In this document: positions 1 to 9,100 of the stretch, piece by piece
Numbering within the stretch: the first letter of the stretch is position 1
Layout of the letters: every line of letters begins with the position of its first letter
Assembly (NCBI GenBank): GCA_036504815.1
Contig: DASXUN010000030.1
Span: 186,001-250,000, forward strand
From: Gemmatimonadaceae bacterium
GTDB lineage: Bacteria > Gemmatimonadota > Gemmatimonadetes > Gemmatimonadales > Gemmatimonadaceae
Length of the DNA stretch: 64,000 nucleotides
Direction: 5' to 3'
Notes under the pieces: generated by a model
Database searches by the model: none
The model's input: only the letters and a program-made list of their open reading frames with translations
Told to the model about the DNA's origin: nothing
Position numbers and translations under genes: made by a program

Positions 1-722
1 GATACGACCGCCAGCGTCGTCACGAAGCCCGAGTCGAACCAGTCGTAGCGCTCGCCGCGCTCGAGCATCCACTGCAGCGACCCGATAGCCACGGTGAGCA
101 GTCCGATGCCCAGCCAGTCCACCTTCTCGGCGCGCTCCTGGTGCTCGGAGTCGGTGACGTACGTCCAGACGAGCGCGGCGGCGAACAGGCCGAGCGGCAG
201 GTTGATGTAGAAGATCCAGGGCCAGTTCCAGTTGTCGACGATGAAACCGCCCAGCGTCGGGCCCAGCGTGGGCCCGACCATGATGCCGATGCCGAAGATT
301 GCCTGGCCGATGCCCACTTCGTGGGGAGGGAACGCCTCCCACAGCGTGGACTGCGCCGTGGAGAGCAGCGCCCCGCCGCCGATGCCCTGCACGACGCGCC
401 AGAAGACGAGCCCCCAGAGCGATGTGGCGGCGCCGCAGAAGAATGACGCCGCCACGAACAGGAGAATCGAGAACGTGAGGTACCGGCGACGCCCGAAGTA
501 CGCCGACAGCCACGCGGACATCGGGATCACAATAACGTTGGCAATGATGTACCCGACGCTCACCCACGAGATCTCGTCGAGCGTGGCGCCGAGATTCCCC
601 ATCATGTGGGGAATGGCGACGTTCACGATGGACGTGTCGATGAGCTCGAGCACCGCCGCCATGGTGACGGCGGCGGCGATCAGGTACTTGTGCTGGTACT
701 TGTCGGGGGGCGAGGGTTGCAC
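1..722 (-). CDS. emrB: EmrB/QacA-type MFS drug efflux transporter (DHA2), C-terminus cut by window edge
   Basis: Reading leftward from a GTG at 722 gives a protein beginning QPSPPDKYQHKYLIAAAVTM, followed by a first membrane helix with LELIDTSIVNVAIP, the DHA2 motif in which the helix-1 Asp sits in an LDxTIVNVALP-like stretch, and then WVSVGYIIANVIVIPMSAWL and FGRRRYLT (MFS motif A region). About 240 residues are visible; the remaining half or so lies beyond base 1. It is the inner-membrane pump of a tripartite exporter with the HlyD and TolC genes just upstream. The gap to the HlyD stop (771-723) holds a 14-base tandem repeat rather than an obvious ribosome site, so the exact start is uncertain. 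Substrate unknown; proton-driven export of toxic organics is the family role. Confidence 0.88.
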   Translation of the reverse strand, partial: MQPSPPDKYQHKYLIAAAVTMAAVLELIDTSIVNVAIPHMMGNLGATLDEISWVSVGYIIANVIVIPMSAWLSAYFGRRRYLTFSILLFVAASFFCGAATSLWGLVFWRVVQGIGGGALLSTAQSTLWEAFPPHEVGIGQAIFGIGIMVGPTLGPTLGGFIVDNWNWPWIFYINLPLGLFAAALVWTYVTDSEHQERAEKVDWLGIGLLTVAIGSLQWMLERGERYDWFDSGFVTTLAVV

Positions 723-771
723 GAGTTCGAGACGGGAGACGGAAGACGGGAGACGGAAGACAGACGCGTGC
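723..771. repeat. 14-base tandem repeat between emrA and emrB (copy A of a dispersed repeat)
   Basis: On the + strand the unit GACGGGAGACGGAA occurs twice head to tail (731-744 and 745-758) followed by a partial third unit. The block 730-756 is identical over 27 bases to the minus strand of 57890-57916, which lies inside metH. The repeat fills almost the whole gap between the emrA stop and the emrB start. Confidence 0.8.
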
Positions 772-1797
772 TTACTTCACCTGCACGTTCGCGATGACGC
801 TCATGCCCGGGCGCAGCGGCCGATCCGGGCCGCAGCCCTTGGTGACGGCGATTCGCACCGGTACGCGCTGCACGACCTTGGTGAAGTTGCCGGTCGCGTT
901 ATCGGGAGGGAGCAGCGCGAAGCGCGCGCCGGTGGCCGCGCCGAGGCTCTCGACCTTTCCCTCGGCCGCACAGCCGGGATAGGCGTCGACTTCGAGCGCA
1001 ACCGGCTGCCCGACCTTCATGTCGGAGAGCTGCGTCTCCTTGAAGTTCGCCGTAACCCAGCTGTTCAGTGCGTCAACGAGGGTGAGGAGCGGCTGACCCG
1101 GCGAGACGAGCTGTCCGACTTCCACCTGCTTCTTGGACACGACACCGGTGAGCGGGGCGCGGGCGCTCGTGTACGAGAGCTGCAGCCGGGCATTGTCGAG
1201 CGCCGCGCGCGCGGCCGCGAGCCGCGCCTGCGCGAGCCGCGTGCCGGCCTGCGCGCCGATGTACTGCGCATCCGCCGACCGCGCCTGCCGCTCCACCGCC
1301 TGCAGGGCGGCGTTCGCCTGGTCAAACGCCGACTGCGCGGCGTCGAGCTGCTGACGGCTGACGATCTGCCGGCCGACGAGTTCCCTGGCACGCGCCAGAT
1401 CGGCGGTCGCCTTGGCCACCTGCGCGCGCGCGGCATCGATCTGGGCGGCCACGACCTGCTGCTGCCCTTCCGCGCCCTTGAGTTGCGCGCCGGCCTGGCC
1501 GGTGGCGCCGGCCACCGAGGCGGCCGCGTCGTACTCCGCCTGCGCCTGCACCACGCGCACCGCGTACTCGGTGCTGTCGATGCGAACCAGCAGGTCGCCT
1601 TCCTTCACCGGCTGGTTCTCGGCCACGGCGAGCTGCGAGACGTAGCCGCCAACCTTGGCGAGCACCGGGACAATGGAGGCATCCACCTGCGCATTGTCCG
1701 TGCTCTCGTGCGCGCGGCGGTACATCGCGGTCTTGCCGACCCAGAAGAGGACGCCGGCGGCGGCGACGATGATGATTGGGATAAGAGGCTTCTTCAT
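772..1797 (-). CDS. emrA: HlyD/EmrA-family membrane fusion protein
   Basis: 341 residues. An N-terminal anchor helix (about residues 5-22, PLIPIIIVAAAGVLFWV) is followed by the HlyD biotinyl-lipoyl half VLAKVGGYVSQLAVAENQPVKEGDLLVRID, a long Ala/Gln/Arg-rich alpha-helical hairpin (about 85-205), the second lipoyl half (TSARAPLTGVVSKKQVEVGQLVSPGQPLLTLVD) and a beta-barrel domain (VTANFKETQLSDMKVGQPVALEVDAYPG). This is the periplasmic adaptor linking the MFS pump to TolC. It follows tolC after a 63-base gap containing short repeats and precedes emrB. The pairing with a DHA2 transporter rather than RND makes EmrA the better name than AcrA. Confidence 0.92.
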   Translation of the reverse strand: MKKPLIPIIIVAAAGVLFWVGKTAMYRRAHESTDNAQVDASIVPVLAKVGGYVSQLAVAENQPVKEGDLLVRIDSTEYAVRVVQAQAEYDAAASVAGATGQAGAQLKGAEGQQQVVAAQIDAARAQVAKATADLARARELVGRQIVSRQQLDAAQSAFDQANAALQAVERQARSADAQYIGAQAGTRLAQARLAAARAALDNARLQLSYTSARAPLTGVVSKKQVEVGQLVSPGQPLLTLVDALNSWVTANFKETQLSDMKVGQPVALEVDAYPGCAAEGKVESLGAATGARFALLPPDNATGNFTKVVQRVPVRIAVTKGCGPDRPLRPGMSVIANVQVK

Positions 1798-1860
1798 ACG
1801 ATTGATGATTGGGAATTCGGATTGCGATCCACGATTGCGATCAGTGATTGCGACTTGCGA
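1798..1860. repeat. Short degenerate GATTGCGA-type repeat between tolC and emrA
   Basis: This gap is made of variants of GATTGCGATC/GATTGNGA (about four occurrences on the + strand). The part 1807-1828, read on the minus strand, matches 48195-48216 in 19 of 22 bases (ATCGCWATCCGAATTC core followed by SCRATC), so it belongs to a dispersed family. No ribosome-binding motif is clear in it. Confidence 0.6.
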
Positions 1861-3198
1861 TTACGGCAGTTCGGTGACGGTGCCCTCGGCGCGCGCGAGT
1901 GTGACGCGCGCGGTCTGGTATGCGGCGCGGGCGTCGACCACTTGCGTGCGCGCGGCGTTGATGCCGAGCGAGGCAGTGATGACGTCGGCGTTGCCGGAGA
2001 CGCCGGCGGTGAAGCGGGCGCGCGCCTGCTCCAGCTCCTGCTGGGCGAGCGCGAGGCGGTCCTCGGCGGCGGCGAGCATCTCGCGCGCCGTGTTGAGATC
2101 GAGAAGCGCGGTGCGAACGTCGATGGCAGCCTGCGCCTCGAGATCGCGACGGCGGGCATCGGCCTCGCGAACCGCGGCGCGCTGCTCCTGCACGCGCCCC
2201 TCGCGGCGGAAGCCGTCAAAGATGGGAATCGAGACCTGCAGGCCCCAGCTGTAGGTATTCAGCAGGTGCGCGCTCGATGGGCCGATGGCCCCCTGGTCGC
2301 CGAAGAGGCCGAGGGTGGGGAGGCGTTCGAGGCGCGTGGCCGCGACGTTGCGCTCGGCGGCGACCTTCTGCTCGTTCGCCGCGCGAATGTCCGCGCGGCG
2401 CGCAACGGCAATCCGGGTTCCTTCGTCGACCGAGGGAAGCGGTGCGCCGACCGGCAGCGCGAAGAGCGAGTCGCTCAGCACGAGCTCTGCCGCGGGGTCG
2501 ATGCCGGCAATGCGGCGCAGGTCGAGCCGCGCGCGATCGCGGTCGGCGCGCGCGCCGATGAGCTGCGCGTGCGCCAGCGAGAGCTGGCTGCGCGCGCGCG
2601 TGACGTCGAGGGCGACCCCCACGCCGGCCTGCAGCTGCTCGTTGGCGATGGTGAGGAGTTCGGCGGCCAGCGTCGAATCGGCGAGCCGGGCGCTGAGTAC
2701 GGCGTCGGCGCGCGCCGCGCGCACATAGGCATTCGCAGCAAGCGCGGCCGCCTGATCGCCGGCACCAGTGGCCTCGGCTTCGGCGACGCGCACCTGCTGG
2801 CGCACGGAACCCAGCTTCGCGGCCACCGAGAGGTCGAGCAGGTTGGCTTGGGCTCGGCCGCGCAGGTCGAGGACCTTGACCGGCGGGAGGATCACCCCGT
2901 TGGGATCGAAGTACGGCCTGCCACTCGGATCACGGAACGAGAAGCCGAACGTGGCCGTGTTCATGTTCCGTTCGCTTTCGCCGGCGGCCGCCGAGAGCGT
3001 CGGGAAGAGCAGCGACCGTGCCTGGCGGACGCGGGCATCGGCCTGGTCGATGCGCGTGCGCGCGATGACGGCGGCGCCGCTCTGCGTGGCCGCGAGCCGA
3101 GCCGCGCCGCCGAGCGTGAGCGTGACGGGAGATTGCGCGGCGAGCGCCGCGGGGAGCAGCACGAGCGCGGCGGGGAGCAGATGACGTGACAGGTTCAT
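1861..3198 (-). CDS. tolC: TolC-family outer membrane efflux protein
   Basis: 445 residues with a Sec signal (MNLSRHLLPAALVLLPAALAAQ) and two OEP repeats of long coiled helices, e.g. about 100-230 and 300-440, with the typical short DLRRIAGID and ARFTAGVSGNADVITA segments. It forms the outer-membrane channel of the EmrAB-type exporter. The ATG at 3198 was chosen because it directly precedes a signal peptide and overlaps the stop of the TetR gene (ATGA, 3195-3198), implying translational coupling. A longer open frame upstream has no coding character because it runs through tetR in another frame. Confidence 0.93.
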   Translation of the reverse strand: MNLSRHLLPAALVLLPAALAAQSPVTLTLGGAARLAATQSGAAVIARTRIDQADARVRQARSLLFPTLSAAAGESERNMNTATFGFSFRDPSGRPYFDPNGVILPPVKVLDLRGRAQANLLDLSVAAKLGSVRQQVRVAEAEATGAGDQAAALAANAYVRAARADAVLSARLADSTLAAELLTIANEQLQAGVGVALDVTRARSQLSLAHAQLIGARADRDRARLDLRRIAGIDPAAELVLSDSLFALPVGAPLPSVDEGTRIAVARRADIRAANEQKVAAERNVAATRLERLPTLGLFGDQGAIGPSSAHLLNTYSWGLQVSIPIFDGFRREGRVQEQRAAVREADARRRDLEAQAAIDVRTALLDLNTAREMLAAAEDRLALAQQELEQARARFTAGVSGNADVITASLGINAARTQVVDARAAYQTARVTLARAEGTVTELP

Positions 3199-3851
3199 GA
3201 GGTCGGGCCGGTGAACGCGGGATTTCGAAGCGCGGCGAGCGCGAAGTCGACGATGGTGTCGATCAGCTCTCCGCGATCCGCCTGCTGGTATTCGGGACGG
3301 ATGGAGCCGCTGGAGATCCACTGGCGATGCATCACGACGAGGGCGTTGACGAGGCCCACGGCGCGACGAGGATGGATGGGGCGAAACTCGCCGCTGCGGA
3401 CGCCGCGTTCGATGACCTGCTGCAGCATCGCCCAGTTGCGATCGATGACTTCGCGATTGTAGAACTCCAGCAGTTCCGGGTGCCGCGGCAGCTCGGACAT
3501 CAGGATGCGATACCACCGGTCGAAGCGCGGCTGCGCGGTGAGCGCCCAGCGGCGGCGCAGCGTGCGTTCCAACTCATCGCTGGCGGAGCCGGGCGGCGAC
3601 GCCGACTCCGCGTCAGTGAGCTGCTGACCGATGGTATGCCGCACCACGGCCTTGAAGAGCTCTTCCTTTGAAGGGAAGTAGAGATAGATGGTGCCCTTCG
3701 AGACGCCGGCGCGATGCGCGATATCCTCGAGCTTGGCGGCCGAGAATCCGTGCTCGGAGAACGTCTCGAGGGCCGCGTCGATCAGTTGCGTGGGGCGTTC
3801 GTCGGGGAGACGGCGCCAGCGCGGATCCGGAGCGGCTTCAGTCGTGGACAT
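3195..3851 (-). CDS. TetR/AcrR-family transcriptional repressor
   Basis: 218 residues. The N-terminal TetR helix-turn-helix is clear: IDAALETFSEHGFSAAKLEDIA, then HRAGVSKGTIYLYFPSKEELF (about residues 24-67). The C-terminal part resembles the AcrR/TetR ligand domain. It is the first gene of the efflux operon, coupled to tolC by a 4-base overlap, so it probably autoregulates the operon through the palindrome at 3920-3937. Inducer unknown. Confidence 0.92.
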   Translation of the reverse strand: MSTTEAAPDPRWRRLPDERPTQLIDAALETFSEHGFSAAKLEDIAHRAGVSKGTIYLYFPSKEELFKAVVRHTIGQQLTDAESASPPGSASDELERTLRRRWALTAQPRFDRWYRILMSELPRHPELLEFYNREVIDRNWAMLQQVIERGVRSGEFRPIHPRRAVGLVNALVVMHRQWISSGSIRPEYQQADRGELIDTIVDFALAALRNPAFTGPTS

Positions 3852-3896
3852 TCAGAACCTTCATCAAATGACTCACGGGTCATGTACAGGAATGGA

Positions 3897-3921
3897 AAGG
3901 CTGGGCTCGTAGCCCAGCCTT
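3897..3921. other. Perfect 11-bp hairpin upstream of tetR
   Basis: AAGGCTGGGCT (3897-3907), loop CGT, AGCCCAGCCTT (3911-3921). The stem is perfect and abuts the TetR palindrome by two bases. In the minus transcript it would lie in the tetR leader, where it could act in mRNA stability or attenuation. It has no U-tract on either side, so a simple intrinsic terminator is not supported. Confidence 0.7.
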
Positions 3922-3937
3922 ACTGACTGGTTAGTAA
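3920..3937. promoter_or_regulatory. Putative TetR-family operator palindrome
   Basis: TTACTGACTGGTTAGTAA is an 18-base imperfect palindrome in which 7 of 9 positions per half match (TTACTNACN). Half-sites of this shape are typical of TetR/AcrR autoregulatory operators. It lies 69 bases upstream of the tetR start and just downstream of the promoter-like elements, where a bound repressor would block transcription. Confidence 0.65.
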
Positions 3938-3963
3938 GTTAATAACACTCAGCGTGCTGTCAA
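3938..3963 (-). promoter_or_regulatory. Candidate sigma70 promoter for the efflux operon
   Basis: On the minus strand a perfect TTGACA (3963-3958) is followed after 16 bases by TAACTT, a weak -10 resembling TATAAT at only three positions. The position immediately before the TetR palindrome fits a repressible promoter. The -35 is strong and the -10 is not, so this is tentative. Confidence 0.4.
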
Positions 3964-4124
3964 GATAGGGAGGCTCCCCGGCAGATGGCTTACTAATGGT
4001 CGTCAGGCGACGCGATTGTGAGCCCGAGCGCCGCAGCGGAGGCTGTGGGACGAGCACCGCTACCCCGCGACTGGATCTCGACGCACATTCGGTCTGACTT
4101 CTCGACCCTTTCACCTCGGTCGCC

Positions 4125-6023
4125 ATGCGCCTTGCCCGCACGTTTTTCGCGCTTCTGCTGCTCGCCGCGCCCGCCCTGCCGGCACAGGAATCCGACGCCG
4201 CGTTCATCAAGGCGAACTACACCAAGCACATCGCGCGCATTCCGATGCGCGACGGCGTGAAGCTGTTCACCATCTACTACGTGCCGAAGGATGCGGGCCC
4301 CGGGCGCACTTACCCGATGGTCATGGAGCGCACCTGCTACTCCATCGCGCCGTACGGCGAGAACGAGTACCCGGCGCAGCTCGGCCCCAACCGGTTCATG
4401 ATGCGCGACAAGTACATCGTCGTGTACCAGGACGTGCGCGGCCGGTTCATGAGCGAGGGGAAGTGGACGAACGTTCGCCCGATCATCGACCACCCGTCGG
4501 GACCGTCGCAGATCGACGAGGCGACGGACACATACGACACCATCGAGTGGCTGCTCAAGAACGTGCCCAACCACAACGGACGCGTGGGACAGTGGGGGAT
4601 CTCGTACCCGGGCTTCTTCACGACGGCCGGCATCCTCTCGCGCCACCCGGCGCTCAAGGCCGCGTCGCCCCAGGCGCCGGTGACGGACTTCTACTTCGAG
4701 GACTTCCACCACAACGGCGCGCTCACGCAGGGCTACTTCTACACCTACCCGGTCTTCGGATTCGACTCGCCCACCGGGCCGACGTCGCAGCCGTGGTTCT
4801 TCAGCAAGATGATTCAGGAAGGGCTCCCGGCCGACTACGACTTCCAGCTCCGGTTGGGCGCGCTGAAGCACACGACGGAGCGCTACTACAAGGACAACTA
4901 CTTCTGGCAGGAACTCGTCGAGCACCCGAACTACGACGCGCACTGGCAGGAGCGTGCCATCGCGCCGCACCTGCGTGACGTGAAGGCCGCCGTGATGACC
5001 GTCGGCGGCTGGTACGATGCCGAAGATCTCTACGGCCCGCTCAAGGTCTACAAGACCATCGAGCAGAAGAACGCGGGCATCTACAACACGCTCGTCATGG
5101 GGCCGTTCCGCCACGGCGGCTGGGCGGCGCAAGGCGTCGTGCACACGCTGCACGGCGACATCTGGTTTGGCGATTCGCTCGAGACGAAGTTCCAGCGCGA
5201 CGTCGAAGCTCCCTTCTTCCAGCACTTCCTGAAGGGCGCGGGGGACGGCAAGACCGGCCTGCCCGAGGCGTACATGTTCGACACGGGCAAGAAGGAATGG
5301 GTGCGCTTCGCCAAATGGCCGGCCGACCATTCGCAGTGGAAATCGCTCGCGTTCCAGGCCGGCGGGAAGCTCGGCCTCGACGTGGCGCCGGACACGGGCA
5401 GCGACTCGTACGTCAGCGATCCGGCGAAGCCGGTGCCGGGGCGGTGCGTGGGCCCGAGCATCGAAGGGTTCACCATGTACCAGTACATGAGCGACGACCA
5501 GCGCTGCTTCAGCACGCGTCCGGACGTGCTCACGTACGAGACCGAGCCGCTCGCCGAGGACGTCACGCTGGGCGGCGAGATCAAGATCCGGCTTCGCGTG
5601 GCAACGACGGGAACCGATGCCGACTTCGTGGTCAAGCTGGTGGACGTCTACCCGCCGACTGAAAAGGACCATCCGTACCTGCCGAGCAAGAACATCCACC
5701 TGGCGGGCTACCAGCAGATGGTGCGCAGCGAGATCATGCGCGCCCGCTGGCGCGATGGCTTCGAGACGCCCAAGGCGCTCGTGCCGGGCGAGGTGACCGA
5801 AGTGCCGTTCGCGCTGCAGGACGTCCTGCACACGTTCAAGCAGGGGCACCGCATCATGGTGCAGGTGCAGAGTTCGATGTTCCCGGTCTTCGACCGCAAC
5901 CCGCAGAAGTTCGTGCCGAACATCTTCACGGCGGATGACAGGGACTTCATCAAGGCGACGCAGACGGTCTACCGTAACAGCAGCATCCAGGTGCAGGTGC
6001 TGGGAGCGGAACTCAAGCCATAG
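4125..6023 (+). CDS. Secreted CocE/NonD-family hydrolase (X-Pro dipeptidyl-peptidase S15 fold)
   Basis: 632 residues with a Sec signal (about 1-20, MRLARTFFALLLLAAPALPA). The S15 alpha/beta-hydrolase core shows MRDGVKLFTIYYVP, YQDVRGRFMSEG, the nucleophile elbow GQWGISYPG with Ser160, GGWYDAEDLYGP (Asp candidate) and GPFRHGGW (His candidate). The C-terminal jelly-roll domain (about 440-630) is typical of X-Pro dipeptidyl peptidases and cocaine esterase-like acylases. Expected to cleave peptides or acyl bonds outside the cytoplasm; specificity cannot be read from sequence. The start follows a divergent intergenic region after the efflux operon, and a strong hairpin follows the stop. Confidence 0.9.
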   Translation: MRLARTFFALLLLAAPALPAQESDAAFIKANYTKHIARIPMRDGVKLFTIYYVPKDAGPGRTYPMVMERTCYSIAPYGENEYPAQLGPNRFMMRDKYIVVYQDVRGRFMSEGKWTNVRPIIDHPSGPSQIDEATDTYDTIEWLLKNVPNHNGRVGQWGISYPGFFTTAGILSRHPALKAASPQAPVTDFYFEDFHHNGALTQGYFYTYPVFGFDSPTGPTSQPWFFSKMIQEGLPADYDFQLRLGALKHTTERYYKDNYFWQELVEHPNYDAHWQERAIAPHLRDVKAAVMTVGGWYDAEDLYGPLKVYKTIEQKNAGIYNTLVMGPFRHGGWAAQGVVHTLHGDIWFGDSLETKFQRDVEAPFFQHFLKGAGDGKTGLPEAYMFDTGKKEWVRFAKWPADHSQWKSLAFQAGGKLGLDVAPDTGSDSYVSDPAKPVPGRCVGPSIEGFTMYQYMSDDQRCFSTRPDVLTYETEPLAEDVTLGGEIKIRLRVATTGTDADFVVKLVDVYPPTEKDHPYLPSKNIHLAGYQQMVRSEIMRARWRDGFETPKALVPGEVTEVPFALQDVLHTFKQGHRIMVQVQSSMFPVFDRNPQKFVPNIFTADDRDFIKATQTVYRNSSIQVQVLGAELKP

Positions 6024-6039
6024 CGGCCGGCCGATGGGG

Positions 6040-6076
6040 CGAGGGGCGCGACGACATTCCGTCGTCGCGCCCCTCG
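6040..6076 (+). terminator. Strong hairpin terminator after the CocE-type hydrolase
   Basis: A perfect 15-bp stem, GAGGGGCGCGACGAC / GTCGTCGCGCCCCTC, with a 5-base loop ATTCC (6056-6060), extended by one more C-G pair. It begins 16 bases after the stop at 6023. The following T content is low (GTTCGCTT), so efficiency is uncertain, but position and stem strength fit a terminator. Confidence 0.65.
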
Positions 6077-6162
6077 TTCGCTTGGCGGTGATCGCGCCGC
6101 CACACTTACCGCGCCTGCCGGGCCGGCGCAGATTTTCCGCGTCACCCTCGCTCGGGACTTCC

Positions 6163-9100
6163 ATGTCATCTCGCCACTTCTCCCTCGCTGCCGCGGCGCT
6201 GCTGTCGCTCGCGGCGTTTTCGTTTTCAGCCGGCGCGCAGCAGGGCAAGCGTGCGCCAGCTCCCGCACCGGCGGCCGCCACCCCGTCGGCGGACGCGTGG
6301 AAGGACCTGCATTGGCGCAACATCGGCCCGGAAGGGAATCGCTTCTCGGCGGCCGCGGGGATTCCCGGCGACCCGCTGACGTACTACGTGGGCGCCGCCT
6401 CGGGCGGCATCTGGAAGACGACCGATGGCGGCACGAACTGGCGACCGCTCTTCGACGCGCAGCCGGTGCAGAGCATCGGGTCCATTGCCGTCGCGCGTTC
6501 CGACAAGAACGTCGTGTGGGTGGGGACGGGCGAGGGAAAGATTCGCAGCCACATCTCGGTGGGGCAGGGCGTCTACAAGTCCACCGATGCCGGTGAGACG
6601 TGGCAGTTGATGGGGCTTGAGAAGACCTCGCGCATTCCGCGCATGGTCGTCCACCCCAGCGATCCCAACACGGCGCTCGTCTGCGCGCTCGGTCACGCCT
6701 ACGGCCCGCAACCGGAGCGCGGCGTGTACCGCACCACCGACGGCGGCGTCTCGTGGACGCGCGTGCTCTTCGTGGACGAGAACACCGGCTGTTCGGACCT
6801 GGCGATGGATCCGTCGAACCCGCGCGTGCTCTTCGCGGGAATGTGGCAGCTCGAGATCCACACATGGGGGCGCACCAGCGGCGGCCCCGGCGGCGGGCTG
6901 TTCGTGTCGCGCGACGGCGGCACCACCTGGACGCGGCTCAAGGGGAATGGCCTTCCCACCAAGCCCGTGGGCAAGGTGGCGGTGGCCATTGCCAACTCCA
7001 ACCCGCAGCGGGTCTATGCGCTGATCGAGACGGGTGACGGCCTCCCCTGGAACGGCGAGCCGACGGAAAGCGGCCAGCTCTGGCGCTCCGATGACGGCGG
7101 CCGTCAGTGGACGCTGATCAGCCGCGATCGCAACGCGATGGGGCGCGCGCACTATTACTCGCGCATGGCCGTCGCCACCGATGACGAAGACGAGGCGTAT
7201 TTCCTCACGAACGGATTCGCCAAGTCGATCGACGGCGGCCGCACTCTTACGACGCTGCCGCGCGGCCTGGCGCCCGGCGGCGACCATCACGACATCTGGA
7301 TCGACCCGACGAACGCCAACCGGATGATCGTGGCGCACGACCAGGGGCTCTCCATCTCGCAGAACCGCGGCAAGACGTGGTACCGCCAGCGCCTCACCAA
7401 CGCGCAGATCTACCACGTCACCGTGGACAACATGATCCCGTACAATGTGTTCGGGAACAAGCAGGACGAGCCGACGTACCGCGGGCCGAGCAACAGCCGG
7501 CTGCCGAGCGGACGCATCGCCCGCGGGCAGTGGCATGCCGTGGGCGGCGGCGAGAGCGGATGGGCCACGCCGGATCCGGTGGACCCGAACATCATCTGGT
7601 CCACCGCCTCGGGGTCGGGGATGGTGGGCGGCATCGTCGTGCGGTTCGAGGAGAACCGGCGGCAATTCCGCACGGTGGAGATCTGGCCAAAGCAGTCGAA
7701 CGGACCGGCTGCCGGGGTGAAGTACCGCTTTGTCTGGGATTCGCCGCTGCAGATCTCGCCCTGGGACCACAACACCATCTACGTCGGGAGCCAGCACATA
7801 CACCGCACGCGCGACGGCGGGCAGAGCTGGCAGGTGATCAGCCCCGATCTCACGCTCAACGACCGCAGCAAGATGGGAAGCTCCGGCGGCTTGACGCCCG
7901 ACAATATCGGCGTCGAGTATGCGGGGGTGGTGTACTCCATCGCGGAATCGGCCAAGGAGCGCGGGTTGATCTGGGCCGGGACCAACGATGGCCTGGTGCA
8001 CGTGTCGCGCGACACGGGCGCGACGTGGACCAACGTGACGGCGAACATCCCCTCGCTGCCGGTCTGGGGATCGGTGCGCAGCATCGCGCCCTCGAAGTAC
8101 GATGCCGCCACGGCGTATCTGGCGGTGGACTTTCACCAGATGAACAACCGCGACCCGTTCGTCTACAAGACGACGGACTACGGCAAGACATGGAAGGCGA
8201 TCACCAACGGACTGCCGCGGGACAACCTGAGCTATGCGAAGGTCATTCTCGAGGATCCGGTGCGCCGCGGCCTGCTCTACCTCGGCACCGAGAACGGCAT
8301 CTACGTCTCGTTCGACGCCGGCGAGCAGTGGATGCCGCTGCAGGCCGACCTGCCGCACGCGCCAGTGTCGGGGATCGTGGTGCAGGAGCACTTCAACGAT
8401 CTCGTGATCTCAACCTACGGCCGCGGCTTCTACATCCTCGACGACATCGGGCCGCTGCAGCAGCTCACGCCCGAGGTCACGAACGCTGCATCGCACCTCT
8501 TCGCGCCGCGCGCGGCCTACCGGTTCCGGACCATCACGGCGCCGTCGTCGTCGTACGACGACCCGACGACGGGTGAAGATCCGGCGTACGGCGTGAGCAT
8601 CAACTACTGGCTGAAGGCGCCGGCGGAGAAGGCGCCGGTAATCACGATCCTCGACGCGCAAGGGCGCACGGTGCGCACGTTGCGCGGCACGAACAGCGCC
8701 GGCATCAACCGCGTGACGTGGGACCTGCGCGACGAGCCCAGCCGGGAGACGCGCCTGTACACGAGTCCGCGTTACGCGCCGTACATCGCCGTCGGCCCCG
8801 AAGGGCGCGTCGCGCCGGGAACCTCCACGCTGTCGCTGCTCGTCGCGCCGGGGACGTACACGGTGAAGCTCGCCGCGGGCGGCGCGGAGCAGACGCGGTC
8901 GCTCGAGGTGCGCAAGGATCCGAACACCGCCGGCAGTGCGGCCGACCTCGTTGAGCAGACGCGCATGCTCGAGGCGATCCGCGCCGACCTGAACAGCGGG
9001 GCGTCGGCCGTCACGCGCGCCGAAGTCGTGCGGGCCCAGCTCGCCGCGCTGCGGCGTGTGGCCACCGACGCCGAGGTGCAGCGCGCCGCGGATGCGCTCG

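Noticed and set aside
232-3189. Long + strand open frame (985 codons) opposite tolC and emrA
   Set aside because: It is antisense to three well-supported genes, is rich in Arg/Gly/Ala without any domain, and arises from third-position G+C bias.
3897-3921. Intrinsic terminator upstream of tetR
   Set aside because: The stem is perfect but no U-tract follows on either strand and it lies at the 5' side of the operon rather than after a gene.
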